Assembly (NCBI GenBank): GCA_963704505.1
Contig: OY969912.1
Location: 1,798,001-1,862,000 of the forward strand
Origin: VRUE01 sp963704505
GTDB taxonomy: Bacteria > Actinomycetota > Thermoleophilia > Solirubrobacterales > 70-9
Direction of reading: 5' to 3'
DNA: 64,000 bases
The translations under genes were made by a program, and so were the position numbers. The notes beneath the pieces were generated by a model. That model was not told the DNA's origin, did not search any database, and worked only from the letters and a program-made list of their open reading frames with translations. Below, one piece after another: positions 1 through 7,296 of the stretch; the first letter of the stretch is position 1, and the number at the start of each line of letters is the position of its first letter.

Positions 1-156
1 GCCGTTCTTGGTGCCGCGGTAAACCAGGCCCTCGACGTGCTTGCGGATCCTGATCCGGTCGAGCAGATCGGAGCCGGCGAGCCGGTTGAGGGCCTTCAGC
101 CCGTAGCCCATCCCGCGGTCCGCGATCGTCGTCTTGTCGGTCTCGGTGGTCGTCAT
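1..156 (-). CDS. Acyl-CoA dehydrogenase, N-terminal fragment (cut by window edge)
   Basis: Only the first 52 codons are inside the window; the gene runs off the left end. The fragment contains a motif like LKALNRLAGSDLLDRIRI followed by VYRGTKNG, which I recall from the start of large actinobacterial acyl-CoA dehydrogenases. Its ATG overlaps the stop of the MaoC hydratase gene by four bases (ATGA), so it is translationally coupled as the last visible gene of the operon. In Mycobacterium tuberculosis the htdX-fabG4-fadA2 block sits next to fadE5, which supports an acyl-CoA dehydrogenase here. The family call rests on a short stretch plus context. Confidence 0.6.
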   Translation of the reverse strand, partial: MTTTETDKTTIADRGMGYGLKALNRLAGSDLLDRIRIRKHVEGLVYRGTKNG

Positions 157-1040
157 CTGATGGTTCCTTCCAGGTGCGGGGTGTGCTTCTTGGCGTCACG
201 GACGAAGAAATCGATGCCGCCGCCGTCGGCGTCGCGGCTGCCGAACTCCACCTTTGTGGGGAGGACGATCGGCTTGCGGAAGCCGACCTCGGCGGTAAAG
301 GCATCCGGCAGGCGCGGTTCGAGCGCCGCCAGGCAGCGCGCCTTGGTCCACATGCCGTGCGCGATCGCCGCCGGGAAACCGAGCGGCTTCGCGGTGAGGG
401 CGTGCATGTGGATCGGGTTGCGATCGCCGGAGACCGCCGCGTAGCGCCGGCCGAGGTCGCCTCCGAGGCGCCACTCGGCGCTCGGCGCAAAGCTCTCCTC
501 GGCGGCGACGGGGCGCTCGCCCTTGGCGGTCGGCCGCTCACCCGAGCCGCTGCCGCGGCGGAGCATCGTGCTCAGCCCGACCCAGACCGGCTCGCCGTCG
601 ACCAGGGCCTCGGTCTGCAGGGCGAATGTCTTGCCGCGTGCGTGCGGACGCAGCGCGGTGGGGCGGACCCGGAGCTCGAGCGGCTCGCCGATCGAGATCG
701 GACGCCTCTGCTCGATGCGGTTCTCGACGTGGACGAGGCCGACGGCGCCGAAGGGGAAGCTGCCGTCGGCCATCACCGCCATGTGCAGCGGAAAGGCCAG
801 CACGTGCGGGTAGGTGGCGGGCAGCCGGTCGCGCAGCGTGAAGCCGCAGACCCGGGCGTAGGCGGCGACCGCCTCCGGCTCGGGCCGGACATCCTCGAGG
901 ACCAGCTCGATCTCGGGGATCTCGCCGCCGCCGCCCGGCAGGAACGGCAGCATCGAGGCGCCCGGGATCATCGGCGCGGCGGCGCGAGCGTAGAGGGGCA
1001 GGATGCTGGGTGAGCGCTCGAGCGTCCTCGTCACCATCAC
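153..1040 (-). CDS. htdX: MaoC-family (R)-3-hydroxyacyl-CoA/ACP dehydratase, HtdX-like
   Basis: A 295-residue double hot-dog protein expected to interconvert (R)-3-hydroxyacyl and trans-2-enoyl thioesters. The C-terminal half carries the hydratase-2 signature SGDRNPIHMH followed by a FPAAIAHGMW stretch, with the catalytic Asp and His visible. The N-terminal half looks like the degenerate hot dog usual in this family. Translation probably starts at GTG 1040, with an in-frame ATG directly behind it, and overlaps the FabG4-like gene by four bases. The order thiolase, FabG4, HtdX matches the mycobacterial Rv0241c-Rv0243 neighbourhood. In this window it could supply crotonyl-CoA to the ethylmalonyl-CoA route; that role is inference. 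Confidence 0.85.
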   Translation of the reverse strand: MMVTRTLERSPSILPLYARAAAPMIPGASMLPFLPGGGGEIPEIELVLEDVRPEPEAVAAYARVCGFTLRDRLPATYPHVLAFPLHMAVMADGSFPFGAVGLVHVENRIEQRRPISIGEPLELRVRPTALRPHARGKTFALQTEALVDGEPVWVGLSTMLRRGSGSGERPTAKGERPVAAEESFAPSAEWRLGGDLGRRYAAVSGDRNPIHMHALTAKPLGFPAAIAHGMWTKARCLAALEPRLPDAFTAEVGFRKPIVLPTKVEFGSRDADGGGIDFFVRDAKKHTPHLEGTIR

Positions 1041-2365
1041 GCCCCCAGCAGGTTCTGCCCGCAGACGCGGACCACGTTGCCGTTGACCCCGGTCGAGGCG
1101 GGGCCGGCGAACCAGGCGATCGTCTCGGCCACGTCGACCGGCAGGCCGCCCTGGGCGAGGCTGCTCATCCGACGCCCCGCTTCGCGCGGGCCGATCGGCA
1201 TAGCGGCGGTCATCTGGGTCTCGATGAAGCCGGGGGCGACCGCGTTGATCGTCCGGCCCCCGCCCGCGAGCTCCGGTGCCATCGCTTCGACCATGCCGAT
1301 CACGCCGGCCTTGGAGGTCGCGTAGTTGGTCTGGCCCGAGTTGCCGGCGATGCCGGACATCGAGGAGACGCAGACGATGCGCCCGTTCGGGCGGATCGTG
1401 CCCGAATCGAGCAGCGCGTCGTTGATCCTCTCCTCGCTGGAGAGGTTGATCTCCATCAGCTCGGCCCAGCGGTCCTCGGGCATCTTGGCGATCGTCCGGT
1501 CGCGGGTGACGCCGGCGTTGTGGACGACGACGTCGACCCCCTCGGAGAGGATCTCGACGATCGTCGACGGGGCGTCGTCGGCGGTGATGTCGAGCTCGAT
1601 CGGCTCGCCGCCGATCTTCTCCGCCACCTGGCGCAGGCCATCGGCGGCTTGGGGAACGTCGAGGCCGAAGACCTTGGCGCCGTCGAGGCTCAGCGTCTCG
1701 GCGATCGCGGCGCCGATCCCGCGTGAGGCGCCGGTGACAAGCGCGACCTTGCCCGCCAGGGGGCTGTCCCAGTCGATAGAGGCGGGGAGCGTGGCGACGC
1801 CCTTGCCGACCTCGATCACCTGCCCCGAGACGTAAGCGGAGCGCGGCGAGAGCAGGAAGCGGATCGTCGACTCGAGCTGGTCCTCGGCGTCCTTGGCCAC
1901 GTAGACGAGCTGGGCCGTCGCGCCGCGACCGCCCACCTCCTTGCCGAGTGAGCGGGTGAAGCCCTCGAGGGCACGCTGGGCGGTGGCGGCGCGGGGCGAG
2001 CCGGCTTCAGCCGGCGGCGTGCCGAGGACGACGATGCGGCCGTTGCGGGCGAGCCTGCCTACGCCGGGGTAGAAGAAGCGCTGCAGCTCGACCAGCTCGG
2101 TCGAGTCGGAGATGCCCGAGGCGTCGAAGACCAGTGCCTTCGCCTTGCCCTCGGCGCCCGCTCGTTCGACCTTGATCGAGTCGAGCAGGGCCTTCAGCGG
2201 CCGCTCCAGGCGGCCGCCCGGCGCGGCGCCGCTGAGGACTTTGCCCCGGAACCCGGTCCCGGCGCCGGCGCGGCGCTCGAGCTCGACCGGCCGCGGCAGG
2301 CCGAACTGGCTCGCGATCTGCGAGATCCCCGGCGAATTGACCAGCTGTGCGTATCGATCACTCAT
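1037..2365 (-). CDS. fabG4: High-molecular-weight 3-oxoacyl reductase, FabG4-like
   Basis: A 442-residue NADH-type short-chain dehydrogenase. An N-terminal flavodoxin-like half lacking a clear nucleotide motif is followed by a full SDR domain with the glycine-rich GASRGIGAAIAETL motif and the catalytic Ser, Tyr and Lys in SSMSGIAGNSGQTNYATSK. This two-part architecture is typical of FabG4 (Rv0242c) rather than ordinary 250-residue FabG. A good Shine-Dalgarno (AGGAGG) precedes ATG 2365, and the start overlaps the thiolase stop by four bases. The expected reaction is reduction of 3-ketoacyl-CoA or ACP to (R)-3-hydroxyacyl, feeding the downstream MaoC hydratase. Confidence 0.88.
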   Translation of the reverse strand: MSDRYAQLVNSPGISQIASQFGLPRPVELERRAGAGTGFRGKVLSGAAPGGRLERPLKALLDSIKVERAGAEGKAKALVFDASGISDSTELVELQRFFYPGVGRLARNGRIVVLGTPPAEAGSPRAATAQRALEGFTRSLGKEVGGRGATAQLVYVAKDAEDQLESTIRFLLSPRSAYVSGQVIEVGKGVATLPASIDWDSPLAGKVALVTGASRGIGAAIAETLSLDGAKVFGLDVPQAADGLRQVAEKIGGEPIELDITADDAPSTIVEILSEGVDVVVHNAGVTRDRTIAKMPEDRWAELMEINLSSEERINDALLDSGTIRPNGRIVCVSSMSGIAGNSGQTNYATSKAGVIGMVEAMAPELAGGGRTINAVAPGFIETQMTAAMPIGPREAGRRMSSLAQGGLPVDVAETIAWFAGPASTGVNGNVVRVCGQNLLGA

Positions 2366-3654
2366 TTGCTTCCTCCTGGGCCTTCCAGCACCGCGACGAC
2401 GCCCTGGCCGCCGGCGGCGCAGATGCTGATCACTCCGAGGCCCTTGCCGTCCTGGTGGAGCTGCTTGGCGAGGCCGGCGACGATCCTGCCGCCGGTGGCC
2501 GCGAACGGGTGGCCGGCGGCGAGGCTGCCGCCGTTGACGTTCATCTTCGCCCTGTCGATCGAGCCGAAGGGTCCGTCGAGGCCGAGCTTGTCCTTGCTGA
2601 ATGCCGGGTCCTCCCAGGCCTTCAGCGTGCAGAGCACCTGGGCCGCGAAGGCCTCGTGGATCTCGTAGTAGTCGAAGTCGCCGATGCCGACTCCGGCCCG
2701 GTCGAGCATCCGCGGCATCGCGTAGGCCGGCGCCATCAGCAGCCCTTCGCGCTTGTGCACGTGGTCGACGGCGGCGGTCTGGGCCTCGGTCAGGTAGGCG
2801 AGGACCGGCAGGCCCTTCTCTTTCGCCCAGGCCTCGCCGGCGAGCAGCACGGCGCTGGCGCCGTCGCTCAGCGGGGTCGAGTTGGCGGCGGTCATCGTGC
2901 CGTTCTCGCCGCCGAACACCGGCTTCAGCTTGGCCAGCTTCTCCGGGTCTGAGTCCGGGCGCAGGTTCTGGTCGCGCTCCTGGCCGAGATAGGGGGTGAG
3001 CAGGTCATCGAGGAAGCCGCGGTCATAGGCGGCGGCGAGGTTGCGGTGGCTGGCGACCGTGAGCTCGTCCTGCTCGGCGCGGCCGATCTGCCATTCCTCG
3101 GCCATGATCGCGCAGTGCTCGCCCATCGACATGCCGGTCCGCGGCTCCTCGTTGCGGGGGATGGCGGGGACGACGTGCCCGGGGCGGATCCCGGTCAGGG
3201 CGCGCAGCTTGCCGGTCGTCGAGCGCTGCCGGTTCGCTTCCAGCAGGGTCTCGCGGAGCCCCTCGTTGAGGGCGATCGGCGCGTCGGAGGTGGTGTCGAC
3301 CCCGCAGGCGATGCCGACGTCGATCTGGCCGAGGGCGATCTTGTTGGCGACCAGGATCGTCGTCTCCAGGCCGGTGCCGCAGGCCTGCTGGACGTCATAG
3401 GCCGGGGTCTCGGCGGCGAGCCGCGTGCCGAGCACGCTCTCCCTGGTCAGGTCGCGGTCGCGTGAGTGCTTGAGAACGGCGCCGCCGGCGACCTCGCCGA
3501 GCCGCTCGCCGTCGAGGCTGAAGCGGTCGATCAGGCCGTCGAGCGCGGCGGTGAGCATGTCCTGGTTGGTCGCGTGGGCGTAGGCGCTGTCGGACCGCGC
3601 GAACGGGATCCGGTTTCCGCCGATTATCGCGACGCGGTTGGGGCTGTCGATCAC
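2362..3654 (-). CDS. fadA2: Acetyl-CoA C-acetyltransferase (thiolase), FadA2-like
   Basis: A 430-residue thiolase. Visible catalytic elements are the nucleophilic Cys in QQACGTGLETT, the His in GGSLAAGHPFAATG, and the C-terminal Cys in CAAGGQG. It would condense or cleave acyl-CoA and acetyl-CoA; the direction cannot be read from sequence. GTG start overlaps the TetR stop by four bases, so it is co-transcribed with the regulator above it and the reductase and hydratase below it. Beta-oxidation is one role. Supplying acetoacetyl-CoA for the ethylmalonyl-CoA genes elsewhere in the window is another. Confidence 0.9.
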   Translation of the reverse strand: MIDSPNRVAIIGGNRIPFARSDSAYAHATNQDMLTAALDGLIDRFSLDGERLGEVAGGAVLKHSRDRDLTRESVLGTRLAAETPAYDVQQACGTGLETTILVANKIALGQIDVGIACGVDTTSDAPIALNEGLRETLLEANRQRSTTGKLRALTGIRPGHVVPAIPRNEEPRTGMSMGEHCAIMAEEWQIGRAEQDELTVASHRNLAAAYDRGFLDDLLTPYLGQERDQNLRPDSDPEKLAKLKPVFGGENGTMTAANSTPLSDGASAVLLAGEAWAKEKGLPVLAYLTEAQTAAVDHVHKREGLLMAPAYAMPRMLDRAGVGIGDFDYYEIHEAFAAQVLCTLKAWEDPAFSKDKLGLDGPFGSIDRAKMNVNGGSLAAGHPFAATGGRIVAGLAKQLHQDGKGLGVISICAAGGQGVVAVLEGPGGSK

Positions 3655-4301
3655 CTTCGATCACCTTTCGATTTGGGCTTGGAAGCGGGGACGGTGCGCT
3701 GGCGCAGGCCGGGCTCGATGGTCGAGATCAGCAGCTCGGCGGCTTCGGGGGCGGAGACCGCCTCGGTGCGCAGCCACCAGCGGGCGAGCGCCTCGGCGGC
3801 GCCGAGCAGCGCCTCGGAGAGGGCTTCGACCTCGATCTGGGCACGCTTGCCGCGGGTCGGGATCTGCTCGAGCATCGCGATCGAGACGAGGTCGAGGATC
3901 TGGCGGCGGTAGCCGGCGATGCTCTCGGCGACGTCGCCGCCGTTGGGGAGGGTCTCGTCGAAGAGGACCGCCCAGGCGGCGCGGTCGGAATCGAGGAAGG
4001 CGAAGAAGGCCTGGACGCCGGCCCGCAGCGCGTCGCCGGGGCTCGAGGTCGAGGAGACCGCGGCGCCGATCGTTGCCGAGAGCGCGTCTCCCGCCCGTTC
4101 CATGCAGGCGATGTAGAGGCGCTCCTTGTTGCCGAAGTAGTTGTAGAGGAGCGGCTTGGTCACCCCGACCTCGCCAGCCACCTCGTCCATCGTGACCGCC
4201 GCGTAGCCCTTCTCGGCGAAGAGCGTGCGCGCAGCGGTCAGCGTCTGCTCCATGCGGTCGGAGCGGGAGAGGCGGGTGCGGCGGGGGGCGACGGAGGCCA
4301 T
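3651..4301 (-). CDS. TetR-family transcriptional regulator of the acyl-CoA operon
   Basis: A 216-residue protein with an N-terminal TetR helix-turn-helix (roughly residues 17-60, including LFAEKGYAAVTMDEVAGEVGV and LYNYFGNKERLY) and a helical ligand-binding C-terminal domain. It is the first gene of the operon and shares a four-base overlap with the thiolase. A 30-base inverted repeat with TTAC/GTAA ends sits 12 bases upstream of its ATG, a common arrangement for self-regulation. The likely effector is an acyl-CoA or fatty acid, inferred from the operon content. Confidence 0.85.
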   Translation of the reverse strand: MASVAPRRTRLSRSDRMEQTLTAARTLFAEKGYAAVTMDEVAGEVGVTKPLLYNYFGNKERLYIACMERAGDALSATIGAAVSSTSSPGDALRAGVQAFFAFLDSDRAAWAVLFDETLPNGGDVAESIAGYRRQILDLVSIAMLEQIPTRGKRAQIEVEALSEALLGAAEALARWWLRTEAVSAPEAAELLISTIEPGLRQRTVPASKPKSKGDRR

Positions 4302-4312
4302 CTCCCCGTAAG

Positions 4313-4342
4313 TTACCCGGATATAAATTTATATGCGAGTAA
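4313..4342. promoter_or_regulatory. Probable TetR operator (palindrome)
   Basis: An inverted repeat centred at 4327/4328. The core is a perfect 14-base palindrome, atataaatttatat (4321-4334). CG matches flank it, and the outer arms TTAC (4313-4316) and GTAA (4339-4342) share the same centre. TTAC...GTAA arms are frequent in TetR/FadR-type operators. The AT-rich core could also hold the -10 element of the tetR promoter, so binding would block transcription. Confidence 0.65.
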
Positions 4343-4358
4343 TGTGACCGAAATCACT

Positions 4359-4374
4359 CCCGCCGCGCGGCGGG
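4359..4374 (-). terminator. GC-rich hairpin after ferredoxin gene, possible terminator
   Basis: A perfect 16-base palindrome, cccgccgcgcggcggg, begins directly after the stop codon of the ferredoxin gene on the minus strand. No T-tract follows, so it may be an actinobacterial-type tailless terminator or only an mRNA 3-prime stabiliser. It separates the ligase-ferredoxin operon from the TetR operon transcribed in the same direction. Confidence 0.45.
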
Positions 4375-4620
4375 TTAGGTCAGCTCGGTGCCGTCGTAGA
4401 GCTTCTTGACGTGCACGACGCCGGCCGGCGCGGCTTCGATGCAGAGGCGGCAGAGGACGCACTCGTCGAGGTTGGCCTCGACGATCTCGACGCCGGAACC
4501 CGTTGCCTCGAAGATGTCGACGGGGCAGACTTCTTCGAGCTTCTTGGCGAGCTCGGCATCGCTCCTCGCCGGCTCGTCGACCTCGACCTCGATGAAGACG
4601 CTGTTCGCGGCCTCGGCCAT
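4375..4620 (-). CDS. Small ferredoxin, single [4Fe-4S] cluster (FixX-like)
   Basis: An 81-residue acidic protein. It keeps one CxxCxxC set (CVLCRLC) plus a remote Cys-Pro (VCPVDIFEA), exactly the four ligands for one [4Fe-4S] cluster. The second cluster of a bacterial 2[4Fe-4S] ferredoxin is gone: the position after CxxCxxC reads AAP instead of CP. The ATG at 4620 overlaps the last base of the SucD-like stop (TGATG), so the two are coupled. A ferredoxin behind a SucCD-type ligase is unusual; a partner 2-oxoacid:ferredoxin oxidoreductase would make sense but is not in the window. Confidence 0.8.
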   Translation of the reverse strand: MAEAANSVFIEVEVDEPARSDAELAKKLEEVCPVDIFEATGSGVEIVEANLDECVLCRLCIEAAPAGVVHVKKLYDGTELT

Positions 4621-5537
4621 CAGGCGCTCACCCCGAGCTTCTCCTTGACCGCGCCGGGGATCTCGTCGATTCGCTCGACGACCCGGATCCCGGCTGCTTC
4701 GAGGCGGGCGATCTTCTCCGTCGCCGTGTCCTCTTTGCCCTCGACGATCGTCCCCGCGTGTCCGAAGCTCATGCCCTTCATCTCCTCGTCGTCCATGAAC
4801 TTGCCCGCCATGAAGGCGATGATCGGCAGGCGGCTGTCGTTGTCCTTGACCCATTCGGAGAGCTGGGCCTCCATGCGGCCGCCGGGCTCGGTGTAGATGA
4901 CGATCGCCTGGGTCTCCTCGTCGGCCTCGAAGTAGGGCATCAGCTCCGCGTAGGTCGAGCCGATGATCGCGTCGCCGCCGATCGAGACGGCGGTGGAGAC
5001 GCCGAGGCCCGCCTGGGTCAGCGAGGAGGAGATCTCCGTGGTCATCCCGCCGGAGCGGCTCATCACGCCGACCGGGCCGGGGGCATAGGCCTTGGCGGCG
5101 TCTTTGGCGGGGCCGCCGATGCCGCCCATCTTGCAGACGCCGGGGACGATCAGGCCGAGGCAGTTGGGGCCGATGATGCGGGCACCGCGCATGTTGGCGA
5201 GCTCGACCATCTGGGCGACGTCGCCGCGCGGGATCCGCTCGGTGACGATCACGATCAGCTTGATCCCGTTGAGGATCGCCTCGAAGACTGCGTCCTTGGT
5301 GAAGGCGGGGGGGACGGTGACAACGGAGCCATCGATCGGGCTGCCGTAGTTCTCGACGGCCTGGGAGACGGTGTCGAAGACGGGCACCCCGTGCACCTCG
5401 CGGCCCTTGCGGCCGGGGGTGACGCCGCCGACGACCTTGGCGCCGTAGTCGAGGCACTCCTTGGTCAGGTTGACCGCCTCGCGCCCGGTGATGCCCTGGA
5501 CGATGAAGGTCGTGTCCTTGTCGAGCAGGATGCTCAT
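4620..5537 (-). CDS. sucD: Succinate-CoA ligase-type alpha subunit
   Basis: A 305-residue protein with the N-terminal CoA-binding Rossmann domain (TFIVQGITGREAV) and the C-terminal ligase domain. The phosphohistidine is expected in GMSFGHAGTIVEG. Classical SucD reads GHAGAIISGG there, so the loop is divergent and the substrate may not be succinate; malate or another dicarboxylate is possible. It starts at ATG 5537 with a four-base overlap with the beta subunit gene upstream. The pair would make or use an acyl-CoA with nucleotide phosphorylation in the cytoplasm. Confidence 0.85.
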   Translation of the reverse strand: MSILLDKDTTFIVQGITGREAVNLTKECLDYGAKVVGGVTPGRKGREVHGVPVFDTVSQAVENYGSPIDGSVVTVPPAFTKDAVFEAILNGIKLIVIVTERIPRGDVAQMVELANMRGARIIGPNCLGLIVPGVCKMGGIGGPAKDAAKAYAPGPVGVMSRSGGMTTEISSSLTQAGLGVSTAVSIGGDAIIGSTYAELMPYFEADEETQAIVIYTEPGGRMEAQLSEWVKDNDSRLPIIAFMAGKFMDDEEMKGMSFGHAGTIVEGKEDTATEKIARLEAAGIRVVERIDEIPGAVKEKLGVSA

Positions 5538-6754
5538 GCCGGCGCCTCACCCTGGACCTTTGCGACAGCACGGCCGGCCGCCTCCCAGAGGGAGACGGAG
5601 CGGTCGCAGGACTCGACTCCGTATTTGTCGAGGATCTTGAAGCCCTCCTCCTCCCAGGCGCCGGGGATGCGGAAGATCGCGATCGTCTCGCCCGGGTCCT
5701 TGCCGAGCTCGAGGCAGGCCTTGATCACGCCGCGGGCGACGATGTCGACCCGGGTGTTGGAGACGATCGACATCATCACCGCGATCTTCTCGACACCGTC
5801 CTTTTCGAGGACCTCCTTGGCCAGGCCGCAGGCCTTGGCGACCGACGGGTTGCCGCCGATCTCGGAGTAGTTGGCGGGCTTGCCATCCTGGCTGCGAACC
5901 GCGTCGGTGAGCGTCAACGAGCCGCCGCCGGCGCCGATCACCAGGCCGAGATTGCCGGTGAACCCGTGGTCCTTGCCCTGGATCACGCCGCGATGGTCGG
6001 CGGCGTCGATCGCGGCGACGTGGCGCTCGAAGTCGGAGGGCTCGTAGGTCTCGCGGGTGTCGTCCTCGGCGATCTCGAGCTCGCCGCGAAGCAGCTTCTT
6101 CTGGCGGCCGACCGCCTCGGCCTCCATCTCCATATGGGCGTCGAGGGCGACGAAGCTGCCGTCGGTCAGCTCGGCCAGCGGGTTGATCTCGGCCAGCGTC
6201 ATGTCGTTGTCGCGGAAGAGGCGGGCGAGCTTGGCCAGGATCGGCGTTGCGCGGTTGAGCTGGGAGCCGGTCACCCCGGTGGCGGCGATCGTCTGCTTGG
6301 CCTCGAAGTCGGGGATCGGCATCAGGTTGGTGACGTGGCCGCGGCCGACGTGGTCGGGGTGGGTCTCGGCGACCTCCTCGATGTCGATGCCGCCCATGTC
6401 GCTGAACAGCATCAGGGGTTTCTTCGCGGTCCCGTCCCAGACGACGCTTGCGTAGTACTCCTGCTTGACCTCGGCTTTGGGGTCGACGAGGACGCCGCGC
6501 GGCATATGGCCGTTGATTTCGAGCTCGAGGATGTCCGCGGCGTGGGCGGCGGCCTGATCGGGCGTGTCGGCGAATTTGACGCCGCCCGCCTTCATCCGCC
6601 CGCCGCTGAGCACCTGCGACTTGATCACGACCGGGCCGCCGATCTCCTCGGCGGCCTTGCGTGCCTCATCGGCGGTTTTGCAGAAGCCGTACTTGGTGAC
6701 GGGAATCCCCGCCAGCTCGACGATCTTGCGTGCCTCGTACTCGTAGAAGCGCAT
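5534..6754 (-). CDS. sucC: Succinate-CoA ligase-type beta subunit (ATP-grasp)
   Basis: About 406 residues from ATG 6754, which begins MRFYEYEARKIVELAGIPV, the usual ATP-grasp start. An in-frame upstream start would add 17 residues with no family support. The N-terminal two-thirds is ATP-grasp (IKSQVLSGGRMKAGGVKFA, LAEINPLAE), and the C-terminal third is the CoA-ligase domain. The conserved SucC motif NFLDVGGGA is replaced by NYSEIGGNPS, so this is a divergent branch. A -10-like TAGGGT lies 11 bases before the start. Succinate specificity is plausible but not shown. Confidence 0.82.
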   Translation of the reverse strand: MRFYEYEARKIVELAGIPVTKYGFCKTADEARKAAEEIGGPVVIKSQVLSGGRMKAGGVKFADTPDQAAAHAADILELEINGHMPRGVLVDPKAEVKQEYYASVVWDGTAKKPLMLFSDMGGIDIEEVAETHPDHVGRGHVTNLMPIPDFEAKQTIAATGVTGSQLNRATPILAKLARLFRDNDMTLAEINPLAELTDGSFVALDAHMEMEAEAVGRQKKLLRGELEIAEDDTRETYEPSDFERHVAAIDAADHRGVIQGKDHGFTGNLGLVIGAGGGSLTLTDAVRSQDGKPANYSEIGGNPSVAKACGLAKEVLEKDGVEKIAVMMSIVSNTRVDIVARGVIKACLELGKDPGETIAIFRIPGAWEEEGFKILDKYGVESCDRSVSLWEAAGRAVAKVQGEAPA

Positions 6755-6764
6755 AGCGGCGGGG

Positions 6765-6891
6765 AACCCTATCCAACGGGCGGCGAGGCGGGCGGGTCCT
6801 GTCACCGGGCCAGGGGCCTGCGGGCGATGTTTACGTTCTCGGCCCCTGGGACCGCGCCACCCGCCCGAGGTCTCGCTCGGTGGATAGGGTT
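6765..6891. repeat. 11-base inverted repeat holding mirrored -10 boxes of divergent genes
   Basis: The sequence aaccctatcca (6765-6775) recurs exactly as its reverse complement tggatagggtt (6881-6891). On each strand the repeat contains TAGGGT, 11 bases before the sucC-like ATG on the minus strand and 10 bases before the lipoprotein ATG on the plus strand. The simplest reading is two near-identical divergent promoters sharing this 146-base intergenic region; a shared regulator site is the alternative. I see nothing else in the region. Confidence 0.5.
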
Positions 6892-6900
6892 TCCGGCGAC

Positions 6901-7215
6901 ATGAAGACCTTGGTGATGTGTGTCGTCGCGTTTGCGCTTTTCTCCGTCGGGCTCCCTGGTTGCGGGGGGACGGTGGTTGACAGCACCAAGACGGAGGACA
7001 CGATCAAGGCGACGCTGGAAAAGCAGGAAGGGCTGAAGATCAAGTCGGTTGACTGCCCCTCCGACGTCGACGTCAAGGCCGGGGCGACGTTCACCTGCAC
7101 CGTCGTCGAAAAGGGCGGCCAGAGCCAGATCGCGACGCTGAAGATCCGCGATGAGGACGCCGATCTCAGTCTCCTGTCGCTGGAACCGGCGAAAAAAGGT
7201 GGAACCTCGGAATGA
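6901..7215 (+). CDS. DUF4333-type lipoprotein
   Basis: A 104-residue secreted protein. A hydrophobic signal (LVMCVVAFALFSVGLPGC) ends in a lipobox-like Cys. A single small beta-rich domain follows, with paired cysteines in VDCPSDVDVKAGATFTC, the pattern of DUF4333 proteins common in Actinobacteria. ATG 6901 is preferred over an upstream GTG because the signal peptide begins there and TAGGGT stands 10 bases ahead. Function is unknown. It lies between the divergent acyl-CoA ligase operon and PEPCK without obvious linkage. Confidence 0.75.
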   Translation: MKTLVMCVVAFALFSVGLPGCGGTVVDSTKTEDTIKATLEKQEGLKIKSVDCPSDVDVKAGATFTCTVVEKGGQSQIATLKIRDEDADLSLLSLEPAKKGGTSE

Positions 7216-7283
7216 CGAGGAAAAACTCGGATCGTCCGGGCGTTGCCCAAATACGATCAGACGTTCCCCTCGTTTCCAACAAG

Positions 7284-7289
7284 TAATCT
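7284..7289 (+). promoter_or_regulatory. -10 hexamer TAATCT, leaderless-type promoter of pckG
   Basis: TAATCT ends 7 bases before ATG 7297, and no Shine-Dalgarno lies between. That spacing places the transcription start at or next to the A of the ATG, one of about ten such cases in the window. Confidence 0.55.
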
Positions 7290-7296
7290 CCCGCCA

